Assembly (NCBI RefSeq): GCF_038002345.1
Contig: NZ_JBBOCJ010000001.1
Location: 4,464,001-4,528,000 of the forward strand
Direction of reading: 5' to 3'
From: Paenibacillus sp. FSL M7-0420
GTDB taxonomy: Bacteria; Bacillota; Bacilli; Paenibacillales; Paenibacillaceae
DNA: 64,000 bases
Part shown: positions 25,728 through 35,350 of the stretch, in pieces
Position numbering within the stretch: position 1 is the first letter of the stretch
Layout of the letters: each line of letters opens with the position of its first letter
Translations under genes and position numbers: made by a program
The notes under the pieces: generated by a model
Told to the model about the DNA's origin: nothing
Databases searched by the model: none
What the model saw: only the letters and a program-made list of their open reading frames with translations

Positions 25728-25794
25728 TGTTCATCCCTCCTCCGTCAATCCCCATTAACAACATATGAGATATTCCGGCAAAAGGTGAACGTGA

Positions 25795-26835
25795 TCAGGA
25801 ATGCCACTGCTCCCAGGTCTCCTGGGAGATGGCCTCCATCTCCGTCTTACGGTCACGGCCCATCAGGGCTTCTACCGCATTACGCGGTGTTCTGCCCTTG
25901 AACAGCACATGATAGATCTGGTCGGTGATCGGCATCTGTACGCCCAGCTTCAGCGAGATCGCATAAGCCACCTCCGTCGTCCGGATGCCTTCGACAACCA
26001 TCCCCATCGAGTCCAGCACCTCATTCAGCGGCTGGCCCTGGCCCAGCATGGAGCCGGCGCGCCAGTTGCGGCTGTGCTGGCTTGTTGCCGTTACAACCAA
26101 GTCACCCAGTCCGGCAAGGCCGGAGAAGGTTAAGGGATTCGCACCCATCTCTACCCCGACCCGGGAGATCTCGGCCAGGCCGCGGGTAAGCAGTGCCGCC
26201 TTCGCATTATCCCCGAACCCCAGCCCGTCGGACAGCCCCGCACCCAGCGCGATAATATTCTTCAGTGCACCAGCCAGCTCTACCCCTAGCTGATCCCTGT
26301 TGGTATACACACGGAAGTCATTGTTAATGAACAGCCCCTGCGCCGCCTTGGCACGGCTCTCATCCGGCGAAGCCACGACGACCGTGGTCGGACAGAGGCG
26401 TACCACTTCTTCAGCATGGCTCGGCCCGGAGAGCACCACAATATCGCCTTCGCTGCAGCCCAGCTCCTCCGAGATCACTGTGGACATCCGCTTCATGGTC
26501 TCGGTCTCGAAGCCCTTCGTGGCGTGAATGCAGAGCATATCTTCCTTCCAGAACGGCTTAAGGCTATGCGCCACCTGGCGCATTCCGGAAGAAGGCGCCA
26601 CAATGACTACCGCCTTCGAACCGGAGACGGCAGTCTCCATGTCCGTGGTGGCAATAATATTTCCAGGGAGCTTAATCCCCGGCAGGAAATGATGATTCGT
26701 ATGTGCTTCGTTAATCTCGGCAGCCTGCTCAGGCTTTCGCGTCCACAGATAAACCTCCGAGTGGTTAGCCGCCAGCACAGTAGCCAGCGCAGTTCCCCAA
26801 CTGCCCGCGACCAGCACGGTTACTTTATCAGACAA
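25795..26835 (-). CDS. gpsA: Glycerol-3-phosphate dehydrogenase [NAD(P)+]
   Basis: A protein of 346 residues that makes sn-glycerol-3-phosphate for phospholipids. The Rossmann segment reads VTVLVAGSWGTAL, so the first Gly of the usual GAGSWGTA is Val. Active-site Lys is in ALKNIIALGAG, and the motif SQHSRNWRAG is present. The start is TTG 26835 behind AAGGAGGGG, overlapping the plsY stop by eight bases. With plsY it supplies and acylates glycerol-3-phosphate. Confidence 0.93.
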   Translation of the reverse strand: MSDKVTVLVAGSWGTALATVLAANHSEVYLWTRKPEQAAEINEAHTNHHFLPGIKLPGNIIATTDMETAVSGSKAVVIVAPSSGMRQVAHSLKPFWKEDMLCIHATKGFETETMKRMSTVISEELGCSEGDIVVLSGPSHAEEVVRLCPTTVVVASPDESRAKAAQGLFINNDFRVYTNRDQLGVELAGALKNIIALGAGLSDGLGFGDNAKAALLTRGLAEISRVGVEMGANPLTFSGLAGLGDLVVTATSQHSRNWRAGSMLGQGQPLNEVLDSMGMVVEGIRTTEVAYAISLKLGVQMPITDQIYHVLFKGRTPRNAVEALMGRDRKTEMEAISQETWEQWHS

Positions 26836-27445
26836 CGCGATTCCCCTCCTTGGCTTTGGAGCCGATTTTGTTCTCACGGCCCTGCGAGATCTTCACGATG
26901 TTGCTGCGGTGACGCCAGAAGGCGAACACCACGATGACCAGGCTTCCCCATAGCTCCGGCGTCGTATGCTCCGTGAACAGCAGACACACTGGAGTCAGAG
27001 CCACAAAGATCAGCGAGCCCAGCGAGACATACCGTGTAAGTACAATAGCGAGAATGGCAATCGCACCGGCAATCAGTGCAGGCCAGAATACCAGTGTAGC
27101 CATCACTCCAATCGTCGTTGCAATCCCTTTCCCCCCGCGAAAGTGAAAATAGACCGGCCAGTTATGCCCGATGATGGCAGCGAGTCCGCAGACCACTGCG
27201 ACCCAGCTTCCCCATCCCCCGGCCCATGTGCCAAGCCAGACTGCGGCAATTCCCTTCAGTACGTCCAGAAACAGCACCAGTATGGCCGGTCCCTTCCCCA
27301 TCACACGCAGTGTATTGGTCGCTCCCGCATTGCCGCTTCCATATTGGCGGATATCAATCCCCTTAAGCAGCCGGGCGAGCAGTACACTGAAGCTGATGGA
27401 GCCAAGCAGATAGCTTATAACGATAACCAGAAGTTCAAACGCCAC
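26828..27445 (-). CDS. plsY: Glycerol-3-phosphate acyltransferase PlsY
   Basis: A membrane protein of 205 residues with about five transmembrane segments. It transfers acyl from acyl-phosphate to glycerol-3-phosphate. The three family motifs are visible: GSGNAGATN, HFRGGKGIATT and a C-terminal FAFWRHRSNI segment. The start is GTG 27445 with GGGAGAAG upstream. It is translationally linked to gpsA. Confidence 0.95.
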   Translation of the reverse strand: MAFELLVIVISYLLGSISFSVLLARLLKGIDIRQYGSGNAGATNTLRVMGKGPAILVLFLDVLKGIAAVWLGTWAGGWGSWVAVVCGLAAIIGHNWPVYFHFRGGKGIATTIGVMATLVFWPALIAGAIAILAIVLTRYVSLGSLIFVALTPVCLLFTEHTTPELWGSLVIVVFAFWRHRSNIVKISQGRENKIGSKAKEGNRVV

Positions 27446-27457
27446 TACTCTTCTCCC

Positions 27458-28783
27458 CTAACCTTCGTTCTCGGATTTACGCCGTGTAAAGAGGCGGATC
27501 GGTGTCCCCTCGAAATTGAACGCTGCACGCAGCTTGTTCTCCAGGTAACGTTCGTAGGAGAAGTGCATCAGCGAAGGATCATTGACGAATACCACGATGG
27601 TCGGCGGCTTCGTTGCCACCTGGGTGACATAGTTAATACGCAGACGGCGGCCTTTGTCCGTAGGCGGAGGATTAATCGCCACGGCATCCGATACCACATC
27701 ATTCACCAGATGGGTGGTAATCCGCAGGGCGTGCTGTTGGGCGACATGCTGCACGACAGGCAGCAGCTTCTGCAGACGCTGTTTCGTAAGCGCAGACAGG
27801 AATACCACCGGAGCATAGCTCATGAACAGGAAGTGATCGCGGATGTTGCGTTCGAAGTTCTGCATCGTCTTGTCGTCCTTCTCAATGGCATCCCATTTGT
27901 TGACAACAAAGACCGAAGCCTTGCCCGCATCATGGGCATACCCGGCGATATGCTTGTCCTGGTCGATGATGCCTTCTTCGCCGTTGATTACAACGAGTAC
28001 AACATCAGCGCGCTCAATCGCCTTCATGGCTCTCATTACACTGTATTTTTCCGTGTTCTCATAGACCTTGCCGCGTTTGCGCATGCCCGCTGTATCGATC
28101 AGCACATAACGCTGCCCATCCCGTTCGAACGGTGTATCAATCGCATCGCGCGTAGTCCCCGCAACATCACTGACAATAACACGTTCTTCGCCCAGAATTG
28201 CATTGACCAGTGAGGATTTACCCACATTCGGACGTCCGATCAAGGCTACACGGATGACATCTTCATCATATTCCTCATCCACTTTATCCGGCAGACGTTC
28301 AACAACCGCGTCCAGCAGATCGCCGATTCCGGTTCCGTGACTTCCTGAAATGCCGATCGGATCACCGATTCCAAGGGTGTAAAATTCATAAATATCTTCG
28401 CTGCGCTTCATGTTATCCACTTTATTGATAGCCAGAACGATCGGCTTGCCGGAACGGAACAGAATCTGTGCCACTTCCTCATCCGAACTTGTGAGTCCGC
28501 TCTTCGCCTCGCACATGAAGACGATCACATCCGCTTCCTCAATCGCCAGCTCCGCCTGAACGCGGATGGATTTCAGAATAGCGTCTTCTCCGTCAATCTC
28601 AATCCCGCCAGTATCAATGACACTGAAGGATTTGCCGTTCCAGTCGGAGACTCCATATATCCGGTCACGTGTAATCCCCGGTTTATCTTCTACGATGGCC
28701 AGTCTATCGCCAATCAGCCGGTTAAAGATCGTCGACTTTCCGACGTTAGGCCTGCCGACAATGGCCACTACGGGTCTTGCCAT
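27458..28783 (-). CDS. der: GTPase Der (ribosome assembly)
   Basis: Contains two tandem GTPase domains, each with a P-loop ([14 protein letters not shown] and [14 protein letters not shown]), a DxxG and NKxD, followed by a KH-like C-terminal domain; 441 residues. It assists 50S subunit maturation. ATG 28783 has AGGAGG seven bases upstream, which favours it over ATG 28789 and longer starts. Confidence 0.96.
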   Translation of the reverse strand: MARPVVAIVGRPNVGKSTIFNRLIGDRLAIVEDKPGITRDRIYGVSDWNGKSFSVIDTGGIEIDGEDAILKSIRVQAELAIEEADVIVFMCEAKSGLTSSDEEVAQILFRSGKPIVLAINKVDNMKRSEDIYEFYTLGIGDPIGISGSHGTGIGDLLDAVVERLPDKVDEEYDEDVIRVALIGRPNVGKSSLVNAILGEERVIVSDVAGTTRDAIDTPFERDGQRYVLIDTAGMRKRGKVYENTEKYSVMRAMKAIERADVVLVVINGEEGIIDQDKHIAGYAHDAGKASVFVVNKWDAIEKDDKTMQNFERNIRDHFLFMSYAPVVFLSALTKQRLQKLLPVVQHVAQQHALRITTHLVNDVVSDAVAINPPPTDKGRRLRINYVTQVATKPPTIVVFVNDPSLMHFSYERYLENKLRAAFNFEGTPIRLFTRRKSENEG

Positions 28784-28883
28784 ATTCATTCCTCCTGTCT
28801 TCCTTACGTTACTCATCATAGCAAAAAACATTCCAATTGGCTAACCGTCTTACCCAGGTATTGCCGCTATCCTGTATGCCCTG

Positions 28884-28927
28884 GAAAAGACAATCGGCGA
28901 ACCCTCTGATCGAGGGCTCGCCGATTA
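28884..28927 (-). terminator. Terminator after the S1-domain gene
   Basis: AATCGGCGA and TCGCCGATT form the outer stem with an inner CCCTC/GAGGG pair; GTCTTTTCC follows on the minus strand. Confidence 0.75.
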
Positions 28928-28958
28928 CTTTACCCGTTATGATGAGATAACAAAGGGA

Positions 28959-30287
28959 TTAGTTGTTACCCTTGAATTTGTCCAGCTTGTCGCCGAAACG
29001 TTCAGCCAGTGTGAAGCTGAGGCCTTCGTTACTGAGCGATACGTTAGGATTGTTCAGCACTTCCTTAGGCGCTCTGTCTCTGCTGTTGCTGCGTTCTGGT
29101 CTGGCCGAAGGAGCCGGAGCTTCTTCAGTTTCCTTGATGCTCAGGCTGACGCGCTTCTCGGATGGGTTGAAGTCAAGTACTTTCACTTGTACTTCCTGTC
29201 CTTCCTTGAGCACTTCATGCGGAGTACCAATGTGCTTGTGGGAGATCTGGGAGATATGCACAAGGCCTTCAACGCCTGGCAGCAGTTCAACGAATGCGCC
29301 GAAGTTCACAAGGCGTTTAACTTCGCCCGTAACTACATCGCCAATGTTGATCTTGCCTGCTGCGGAATCCCAAGGACCCGGAGCAGCTGCTTTGATGCTG
29401 AGGCTGATTTTGCCCTTTTCAGGATCAACCTTAAGTACTTTAACGCGAACCTTGTCACCTTCGGATACTACATCGGATGGCTTCTCCACATGGTTCCAAG
29501 CGATCTCGGATACGTGAACCAGTCCGTCTACGCCGCCAACATCAACGAATGCGCCGAATTGAGTCAGGCGTTGAACAGTACCTTCGATGATTTGGCCTTC
29601 AGACAGCTCAGCCATAATCTTCTGCTTGTTAGCTTCGAATTCTTCCTCCAGAACTTCTTTGGCGGAGAGAATCACCTTGCTGTTCTCACGGTCAAGCTCT
29701 TTCACTTTGACACGCAGTGTGCGGCCCTTGTAGTCGCTGAAATCTTCAACGAAGTGACGCTCAACCATGGAAGCCGGGATGAAGCCGCGTGCGCCAACGT
29801 CAGCCACAAGGCCGCCTTTGACAACATCAGCTACAGTAACTTCGAAGGATTCCTGGGAAGCGAAATACTTCTCCAGATCTTCCCATGATTTCTCGCTGTC
29901 GATGGCACGCTTGGACAGCACCAGGCTCTCCTTGTTGTCGTTGATGCTGACAACCTTGCATTCCACTTCCTGGCCGACTTCTACCGCTGCTGCGGCATTG
30001 TCCAGCTGAACGGAAGACAATTCGCGAATAGGAATAACGCCGTCGTATTTATATCCAATGCTTACATAAGCTTGGTTATCTTCAATTTTGACGATTGTTC
30101 CTTTCACGGTATCGCCTTTTTTCAGAGAAATGATTTCCAGACCTTCCTGGCTTGTCACTTCTTCTTCATTGCTGGCAACAACTTCTGCAGACTCGGTTAC
30201 AGCGGATTCTACAGTTTCTGCCCCTTCTACGGTCTCGTTATTCTCAACGTTATCCGCAGCTTCTTGATTCTTGATTTCTTCAGACAT
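28959..30287 (-). CDS. S1 RNA-binding domain protein (30S ribosomal protein S1 homologue, YpfD type)
   Basis: A protein of 442 residues with an acidic N-terminal tail (about 1-50) and four S1 domains, starting near 55, 140, 225 and 310. Each has the GAFVDVGGVDGLVHVS or similar core. The shorter, four-repeat build is that of the Firmicute S1-like protein rather than the six-repeat S1 of Gram-negatives. It likely binds mRNA or ribosomes. GAGGAGG precedes the ATG. Confidence 0.92.
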   Translation of the reverse strand: MSEEIKNQEAADNVENNETVEGAETVESAVTESAEVVASNEEEVTSQEGLEIISLKKGDTVKGTIVKIEDNQAYVSIGYKYDGVIPIRELSSVQLDNAAAAVEVGQEVECKVVSINDNKESLVLSKRAIDSEKSWEDLEKYFASQESFEVTVADVVKGGLVADVGARGFIPASMVERHFVEDFSDYKGRTLRVKVKELDRENSKVILSAKEVLEEEFEANKQKIMAELSEGQIIEGTVQRLTQFGAFVDVGGVDGLVHVSEIAWNHVEKPSDVVSEGDKVRVKVLKVDPEKGKISLSIKAAAPGPWDSAAGKINIGDVVTGEVKRLVNFGAFVELLPGVEGLVHISQISHKHIGTPHEVLKEGQEVQVKVLDFNPSEKRVSLSIKETEEAPAPSARPERSNSRDRAPKEVLNNPNVSLSNEGLSFTLAERFGDKLDKFKGNN

Positions 30288-30461
30288 GTGATTACCCTCC
30301 TCGATTCAAAACCCCATTTATTTAAACCCGCGTAGAGCAGAGTTCAAAACAATCATTGCTTCGTTAAACCATTTCACTGTGTTGATTAGTATGTTCCAAA
30401 AAATAGCGGTTATGCTGTAATTTATAAGCTATTCACCGAAACAGGAGATTGCCTTCCGGAC

Positions 30462-31049
30462 TTACCGCGAACTGGGCTTGCCGGTACTGATCATTTCATG
30501 GATGCGTCCCATAATTACATCGGTTACAGCGTCCAGAGAATCACTTCCCGCACCTTCAAATGCGCTGAGGTCTATGGGTGCCCCATACACAACAGTCATC
30601 CGGCGGAACGGCTTGTAGGACCCGATAATGGCTGCCGGTACAACGGCTGCGCCGCTGCGGAGCGCGAAGCTTGCCGCACCCTTCTTGGCTGAACCTGAAT
30701 CGGAGTTCCGCGTTCCTTCCGGGAAGATGCCCATCACATGTCCGCTGCGAAGCGTATTGAGAGACGTCTTAATGGATTCTTTGCTTACGCCGCCACGCTT
30801 GACAGGAAATGCGCCCAATTGCTTAATGAGCCAGCCCAGCACCGGAACATTGAATAATTCCGCCTTGGCCATATATCGTACCTGTCGCTTCAGCTTAATT
30901 CCGATCGTCATGGGATCAAGCAGGCTGATGTGATTCGCGCAGAGCAGGACTCCACCCTCCTTCGGCACATTCTCTCTTCCCACAATCTTGAGCGGGAACA
31001 GTATGGCATAAATCATACGAAGCAAGGCCACGCAAAATGCATAAATCAT
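30462..31049 (-). CDS. plsC: 1-acyl-glycerol-3-phosphate acyltransferase (PlsC type)
   Basis: A membrane-associated acyltransferase of 195 residues. The catalytic NHISLLDP (HX4D) motif and the FPEGTRNSDSGS substrate motif are present, with one hydrophobic segment at the N-terminus. It makes phosphatidic acid from lysophosphatidic acid. ATG 31049 overlaps the cmk stop (ATGA). Confidence 0.92.
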   Translation of the reverse strand: MIYAFCVALLRMIYAILFPLKIVGRENVPKEGGVLLCANHISLLDPMTIGIKLKRQVRYMAKAELFNVPVLGWLIKQLGAFPVKRGGVSKESIKTSLNTLRSGHVMGIFPEGTRNSDSGSAKKGAASFALRSGAAVVPAAIIGSYKPFRRMTVVYGAPIDLSAFEGAGSDSLDAVTDVIMGRIHEMISTGKPSSR

Positions 31050-31756
31050 AGATGATTTCTCTCCCCGTTAACATAGGTTCTGCAGTGGGAGACGATGGCT
31101 TCCACGGCCTGAAGGATATCCATATGCGTCGTATCCAGAAGAATAGCATCCTCGGCACGGCACAGCGGTGAAATCTCCCGGCCTTCATCAAGCCGGTCCC
31201 GCGCTGCAATATCATGTTCAAGCTGCTGGAGAGTCACTGTTTCCGTATCCTTCAGTTCCTTGTAACGACGGAGAGCACGCTCCTCCACACTTGCCGTCAT
31301 GAAAATCTTCACTTCGGCATCCGGCAGTACGGTTGTACCGATATCCCGGCCATCCATCACGACTCCCTTGCGGAGCGCCATCTGACGCTGCAAGTGACTC
31401 AGTCTGGATCTAACACCCTCAATCTTCGAATACTGCGACACCTGGCCGCTGACCTGAAGACTGCGGATATGCGGGGTCATGTCTTCCCCATTAATCAGCA
31501 CTTTCTGCACATCTTTCTCAGGCAGAAGCTCAATCGCCATATTCTGGACCTTCCGGTCCACCAGCTCATGCTCCTCTGCTGCTATGCCTTCACGAAGCAT
31601 ATACCAGGTGATTGCCCGGTACATGGCACCCGTGTCTACATAAATGTAAGACAGCTCCCGTGCTACCAATCGGGCTACAGTGCTCTTGCCTGCCCCGGCA
31701 GGTCCGTCGATGGCGACGTTAATTCGGTCGTTAGTATGTGTATCCTGCCTGTCCAA
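31046..31756 (-). CDS. cmk: Cytidylate kinase
   Basis: A protein of 236 residues with the P-loop GPAGAGKSTVARLVA, the TGAMYRAIT segment for nucleotide binding and the MDGRDIGTTVLPDA segment. It phosphorylates CMP and dCMP. The start is TTG 31756 because GAGGAGG stands nine bases upstream; an ATG nearby is out of frame. It opens the cmk-plsC-S1 unit, as in Bacillus. Confidence 0.94.
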   Translation of the reverse strand: MDRQDTHTNDRINVAIDGPAGAGKSTVARLVARELSYIYVDTGAMYRAITWYMLREGIAAEEHELVDRKVQNMAIELLPEKDVQKVLINGEDMTPHIRSLQVSGQVSQYSKIEGVRSRLSHLQRQMALRKGVVMDGRDIGTTVLPDAEVKIFMTASVEERALRRYKELKDTETVTLQQLEHDIAARDRLDEGREISPLCRAEDAILLDTTHMDILQAVEAIVSHCRTYVNGERNHL

Positions 31757-31836
31757 CGGGGCATTCCTCCTCAAACACTCTTCCGCAGAAATACGCATAT
31801 CGACATATCTCTCTTGGAACTTGCTGATATTCTCAA

Positions 31837-31859
31837 GAAAAAAGCAGGCATTGCCTGCG
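31837..31859 (-). terminator. Terminator after the PilZ gene
   Basis: GCAGGCA and TGCCTGC pair directly, followed by six T residues on the minus strand. Confidence 0.8.
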
Positions 31860-31967
31860 ACTTATAAAATTATACCACAGTTTGAACCCCAGTGCAAAAT
31901 GACATTGAGGTTTTTTAGGGAGAAAAAAGCTGATTCAGGGCCCTCTTGAAGATTCGCGCGCAGGGAA

Positions 31968-32630
31968 TCAGCGGTTGCGGAAATCGAACTGGCGTTCAAA
32001 GCAGTACCGGATAATTTTTTGCCGCTCCGTATCGGAAATGGCCGAGAATTTAACCATGACCAGATTCCGCCCGGTCTCCAGCGGTTTGATCCGTACAATC
32101 TCGCCTTCGAAATTAACATGCTCCGTGCTTCCGTTGCGGTAGGAGACGAGCAGCCAGCAGGCCAGCTTGTCGGCCACCTCCAAAGCAATCTTCGCATCGC
32201 TTAAGAATGACGTCCCGCCGCCGCCAATATCCTCGGTGCGCACCAGAAAGCGGCTGCCCAGGGCATCCTTAACGGCCAGCTCCAGCTCGGCATTGACACG
32301 GAAGAAGCTGCGCCGCTGAATTTTGAAGATGGACTCCGCCGCTGGCTTGCGCAGCCGGACCATCCGGATGACATCTTCCTTGAAGCCGAGCACATGAGTA
32401 TTGAAGTAATTCTTGATGCCGCCCTCTGTGAGAAAATACACCGACAGCTCATCACCGACGAACAGCTTCTTAAGCCGGCCGTTGCTCTCCTGCATAGGGA
32501 TCTCTATCAGGATACTCTCATCCTCCATGTCCGCAATCCTTGCCCGGTACTGGATCTCAGACTCTGCCGCATCGCTGGACGCCACCTGGAGGTATAGATA
32601 TTCATTGATTTTGGGATACAAACCTGTCAC
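31968..32630 (-). CDS. PilZ-domain protein, probable c-di-GMP receptor (YpfA/YcgR type)
   Basis: A protein of 220 residues with a YcgR-N-like barrel (about 1-95) and a PilZ domain (about 100-215). The RxxxR c-di-GMP contact is QRRSFFRV. The usual D/NxSxxG motif reads EDIGGGGTS, so the Ser is Gly. The family slows flagella or alters the surface in response to c-di-GMP. The GTG start at 32630 has only a weak ribosome site. It is placed as ypfA in Bacillus, next to ypeB. A c-di-GMP riboswitch lies 13 kb away. Confidence 0.85.
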   Translation of the reverse strand: MTGLYPKINEYLYLQVASSDAAESEIQYRARIADMEDESILIEIPMQESNGRLKKLFVGDELSVYFLTEGGIKNYFNTHVLGFKEDVIRMVRLRKPAAESIFKIQRRSFFRVNAELELAVKDALGSRFLVRTEDIGGGGTSFLSDAKIALEVADKLACWLLVSYRNGSTEHVNFEGEIVRIKPLETGRNLVMVKFSAISDTERQKIIRYCFERQFDFRNR

Positions 32631-32740
32631 CGCCGCTTGAGTTAGTAATAAATGCTAAACCGATTATAGCACGCCCTATTGAGACCGGTCAGAAATATTA
32701 TTAGGCATTGAACACCAGCAGCCGCAACCGGCGCGCAGCA

Positions 32741-32767
32741 ACAAAATAACCCCACAAAGTGGGGCTT
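32741..32767 (-). terminator. Hairpin between ypeB and the PilZ gene
   Basis: GCCCCAC and GTGGGG(T) flank a TTT loop, followed by TATTTTG on the minus strand. It stands between ypeB and the next gene and may be a backup terminator. Confidence 0.55.
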
Positions 32768-32828
32768 TAGCGTAGGTGTTGATTCAGGTACTTTGCGGGG
32801 ACCCCAAAACATATAGATTCTTATTTTT

Positions 32829-32865
32829 CAAAAAAGACGCCCTCCGTTTCCGGAAATGCGTCTTC
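32829..32865 (-). terminator. Terminator after ypeB
   Basis: AAGACGC and GCGTCTT frame an inner CCG/CGG pair; six T residues follow on the minus strand. Confidence 0.75.
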
Positions 32866-32907
32866 TCTATTATAACCGGGCTTATCCGTCTTAAGTGGAA
32901 CGTCCGG

Positions 32908-34266
32908 CTATTTATCCTGTGCTCCCGAGGAGGTGCGGATCTGTTCCACCGCTTCCTCATTACCGTCATCGGCATTCAGATAAATCCTGAACTGTGAGCC
33001 GTTGATTTTGCCCCCGAATTCATAGGTCAGCAGCTCCACCGCATCTTCATTCTCGATCCAGGCCAGCCGGTTATAGAGCTCCTTGAACTCCGGGTTAAGC
33101 ATCGCTCTGGCTTCAGCCAAGGAAAGCTTCGGCTTCGGCAGCACACGCTTCTCCTTATGCTCATTCACATAGTCACTTGCCTGAAATCCTATGGCCTCCC
33201 CCGTATCCAGTCCAACACGAACCGTCATTTTCTCGGGATAGATGAGCACGCCGTCCTGGCTGCTGACAAAGGTCAGATTGCCCAGATTATCGTACCGGTC
33301 AGCACTGACTGCGGTCATGCCGGGATATCCCTTCTTCTTCAGGAACTTGCCCGCCTTCTCCACAGCCTGCTTCATGGATACTTTGGCCGGCCCTACCTCG
33401 CGGTTGTCGTTGTAAGAGATCAGCAGTCCGCCTTCCGCCGTGAAGTCCATCGAGACCGGCTTCTTATGCTCTGCTGAAGTCACAGTCGCTGTATAAGAAG
33501 CCCACTCCGTTCCCTTCCCATTCTCCTGAATCTTCACCTGTGCCTGCCCGCCCAGCTCGGCGAACTTCATCGCCTTGCCCTTGATCTGGTCAGCGGTAAC
33601 CGGCTTGCCGCCCAGCTTTTTCACCGACCGCTTATCATAGATACTTGCAACCGAAGGGCCGTAGTCCAGCTCCGGGTAAGCCGCCACGCGTTTATCCACG
33701 GTTTTGAATCCGTCGATGATCGTGTTATCTTCGGCCTTCTGCTCTGTAGCCAGTGCAGTCTCTACATCCATCCAGCGCAGCTTTTTGCCGATGACCTTGT
33801 CCTGAACCTTCTGCAGGTCCTTGGAGATTTCAGCCGAATTCTGGTAGAGTGTCTTCAGATTCGCCATCTCCCCCTCTGTCAGCGGCTTCTTGGTGAAGTC
33901 ACGCACCGCAGCTTTGTAAGAGAAATTAGCGATCTTGGAGAGGAACTCCTCCGTCTCACTGAACGGCAGCAGCGTCAGCGGCAGCTGGTTAATCTCGTTC
34001 TGCGCCTCGCTGGTAATCCGCCATACATTGACCAGTCCCTTGCGGTGCATTCCATTAGAGGTGGTGTTCACCGCAAGCGTATTGCCCAGCTCACCGTGAA
34101 GCCGCTCCACATGGAAGGAGAGATCATGGAACGCGCGCTGATACTGATTCTCCGCTTTGATCAGAATCGAATTCTTCTCCTGATTCTCCTGATACCCCCA
34201 GACGAGCGCTCCAAGCAGCAAGAGTGCGGTAAGCGGGAACATTATGGCACTTAATCTTTTGTACAT
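32908..34266 (-). CDS. ypeB: Germination protein YpeB
   Basis: A protein of 452 residues with an N-terminal membrane anchor (about 9-25), a long helical domain and C-terminal PepSY-like repeats (around GPAKVSMKQAVEKAGKFL and KPKLSLAEARAMLNPEF). In Bacillus YpeB localises and protects the cortex-lytic enzyme SleB. Here no sleB lies beside it; the neighbours are prsW and a 48-residue protein. GGAG lies 13 bases before the ATG. Confidence 0.9.
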   Translation of the reverse strand: MYKRLSAIMFPLTALLLLGALVWGYQENQEKNSILIKAENQYQRAFHDLSFHVERLHGELGNTLAVNTTSNGMHRKGLVNVWRITSEAQNEINQLPLTLLPFSETEEFLSKIANFSYKAAVRDFTKKPLTEGEMANLKTLYQNSAEISKDLQKVQDKVIGKKLRWMDVETALATEQKAEDNTIIDGFKTVDKRVAAYPELDYGPSVASIYDKRSVKKLGGKPVTADQIKGKAMKFAELGGQAQVKIQENGKGTEWASYTATVTSAEHKKPVSMDFTAEGGLLISYNDNREVGPAKVSMKQAVEKAGKFLKKKGYPGMTAVSADRYDNLGNLTFVSSQDGVLIYPEKMTVRVGLDTGEAIGFQASDYVNEHKEKRVLPKPKLSLAEARAMLNPEFKELYNRLAWIENEDAVELLTYEFGGKINGSQFRIYLNADDGNEEAVEQIRTSSGAQDK

Positions 34267-34353
34267 AGGTCCGCATAGCTCCTTTCAGTAGCTTATTGCC
34301 GTTAGTTTGACAATAACTGAGAAGTCTTATGCACTTTTTCAAGAATCCGGTCT

Positions 34354-34500
34354 TCAGGCCCGTTCCTCAATCTCAAAGCCGCTTACACAGCTGCACAGAC
34401 ATTGCTTGAAGCCGGTCTGGACAACCCCCTGCTCCTTGTTCCCTCTTAATATGTAGGTTTCGCCGCACTGCTTGCAGACAATCCGAACTTTTACTCGCAA
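34354..34500 (-). CDS. 48-residue Cys-rich protein, possible zinc ribbon
   Basis: The minus-strand frame from TTG 34500 to TGA 34354 starts LRVKVRIVCKQCGETYIL and continues to QCLCSCVSGFEIEERA. Cys pairs CKQC and CLCSC suggest a single zinc site. GAGGTG stands about 6 bases upstream of the TTG. The overlapping longer frame on the same strand destroys these Cys pairs and was rejected. The function is unknown. It takes the place that sleB holds beside ypeB in Bacillus. Confidence 0.65.
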   Translation of the reverse strand: MRVKVRIVCKQCGETYILRGNKEQGVVQTGFKQCLCSCVSGFEIEERA

Positions 34501-34578
34501 AAAAAGACACCTCTCTCTCCTTTCTGGAATTCCTTGCCTTAAGGAACTGCCCTGTAGGATTAAGTGTGTCCATCTCGA

Positions 34579-35274
34579 TTATAGGTTAACCTCTTCCTCA
34601 CGCTTCAAAAAGCGAAACGGGGAACGGCTGTTAGCCCGCGCTACCTTCCCCATGCCTCCGTACCATAAAACTGCCATCAGAGGCACGATAAACCAGATCC
34701 AGTAGTTAGCTGTCGTCGCGAGCAGAAAATCATAGATTCCATGCCACAGCCAGGGCAGAAGCAAGGAAATCAGCAGAATCTTACGGGTCTTGACCCCGCC
34801 GGAGAACTTGGCTCTGCCCATATGGTAGCCCATAATTACCCCGAACATGGCATGTCCGGAGACTGGAAGCAGCGCCCTTAGAATCATGGTGCCGATTGAA
34901 GCATTGCTGTACCATGCATACATTACATTCTCTATTGTTGCGAAGCCGAGCGAAATCGCTACGGCATATAGTATTCCATCATAGGGCTCGTCAAATTCGG
35001 TATGATTGTAAATCATATGGTACAGCACAAACCACTTCAGGGCCTCTTCCACCCCGGCTGAGATCAGAAAGGAATCCACATAAGGACCGCCGTCCAGCCC
35101 CAGCACAAGTCCCCTCTGGATAATCATCACCGGCAGCACGATCATCAGGCCAAGCAGGAACACCTTAAGCACCATATGGAGCGGTTCCTGATCATACTTG
35201 TCTTTCAGGTAGAAAAAAGTCAGCAGCGCAAGTCCCGGTGCAACTGCTGACGAAATAACCGATAACAAAAGCAC
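34579..35274 (-). CDS. prsW: Intramembrane metalloprotease PrsW
   Basis: A membrane protein of 231 residues with about seven hydrophobic segments. The PrsW motifs are visible: EEALKWFVLY (metal-binding EExxK), EFDEPYDGILYA, FATIENVMYA and GHAMFGVIMGYH. In B. subtilis PrsW makes the site-1 cut in the anti-sigma factor RsiW, releasing sigma-W. An ECF sigma/anti-sigma pair is at the left end of this window, but no link can be proven. Confidence 0.93.
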   Translation of the reverse strand: MLLLSVISSAVAPGLALLTFFYLKDKYDQEPLHMVLKVFLLGLMIVLPVMIIQRGLVLGLDGGPYVDSFLISAGVEEALKWFVLYHMIYNHTEFDEPYDGILYAVAISLGFATIENVMYAWYSNASIGTMILRALLPVSGHAMFGVIMGYHMGRAKFSGGVKTRKILLISLLLPWLWHGIYDFLLATTANYWIWFIVPLMAVLWYGGMGKVARANSRSPFRFLKREEEVNL

Positions 35275-35350
35275 CGAATAGCCTCCCTTGCGCTAATACC
35301 TAATCTCTGCTGAAGCCGTTATGGCCGGACTGGTACCTTCCCGCTATCTC

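Noticed and set aside
34373..34573. A 66-residue minus-strand frame over the Cys-rich microprotein
   Set aside because: It lacks a domain and its frame breaks the CxxC pattern that the 48-residue frame shows.
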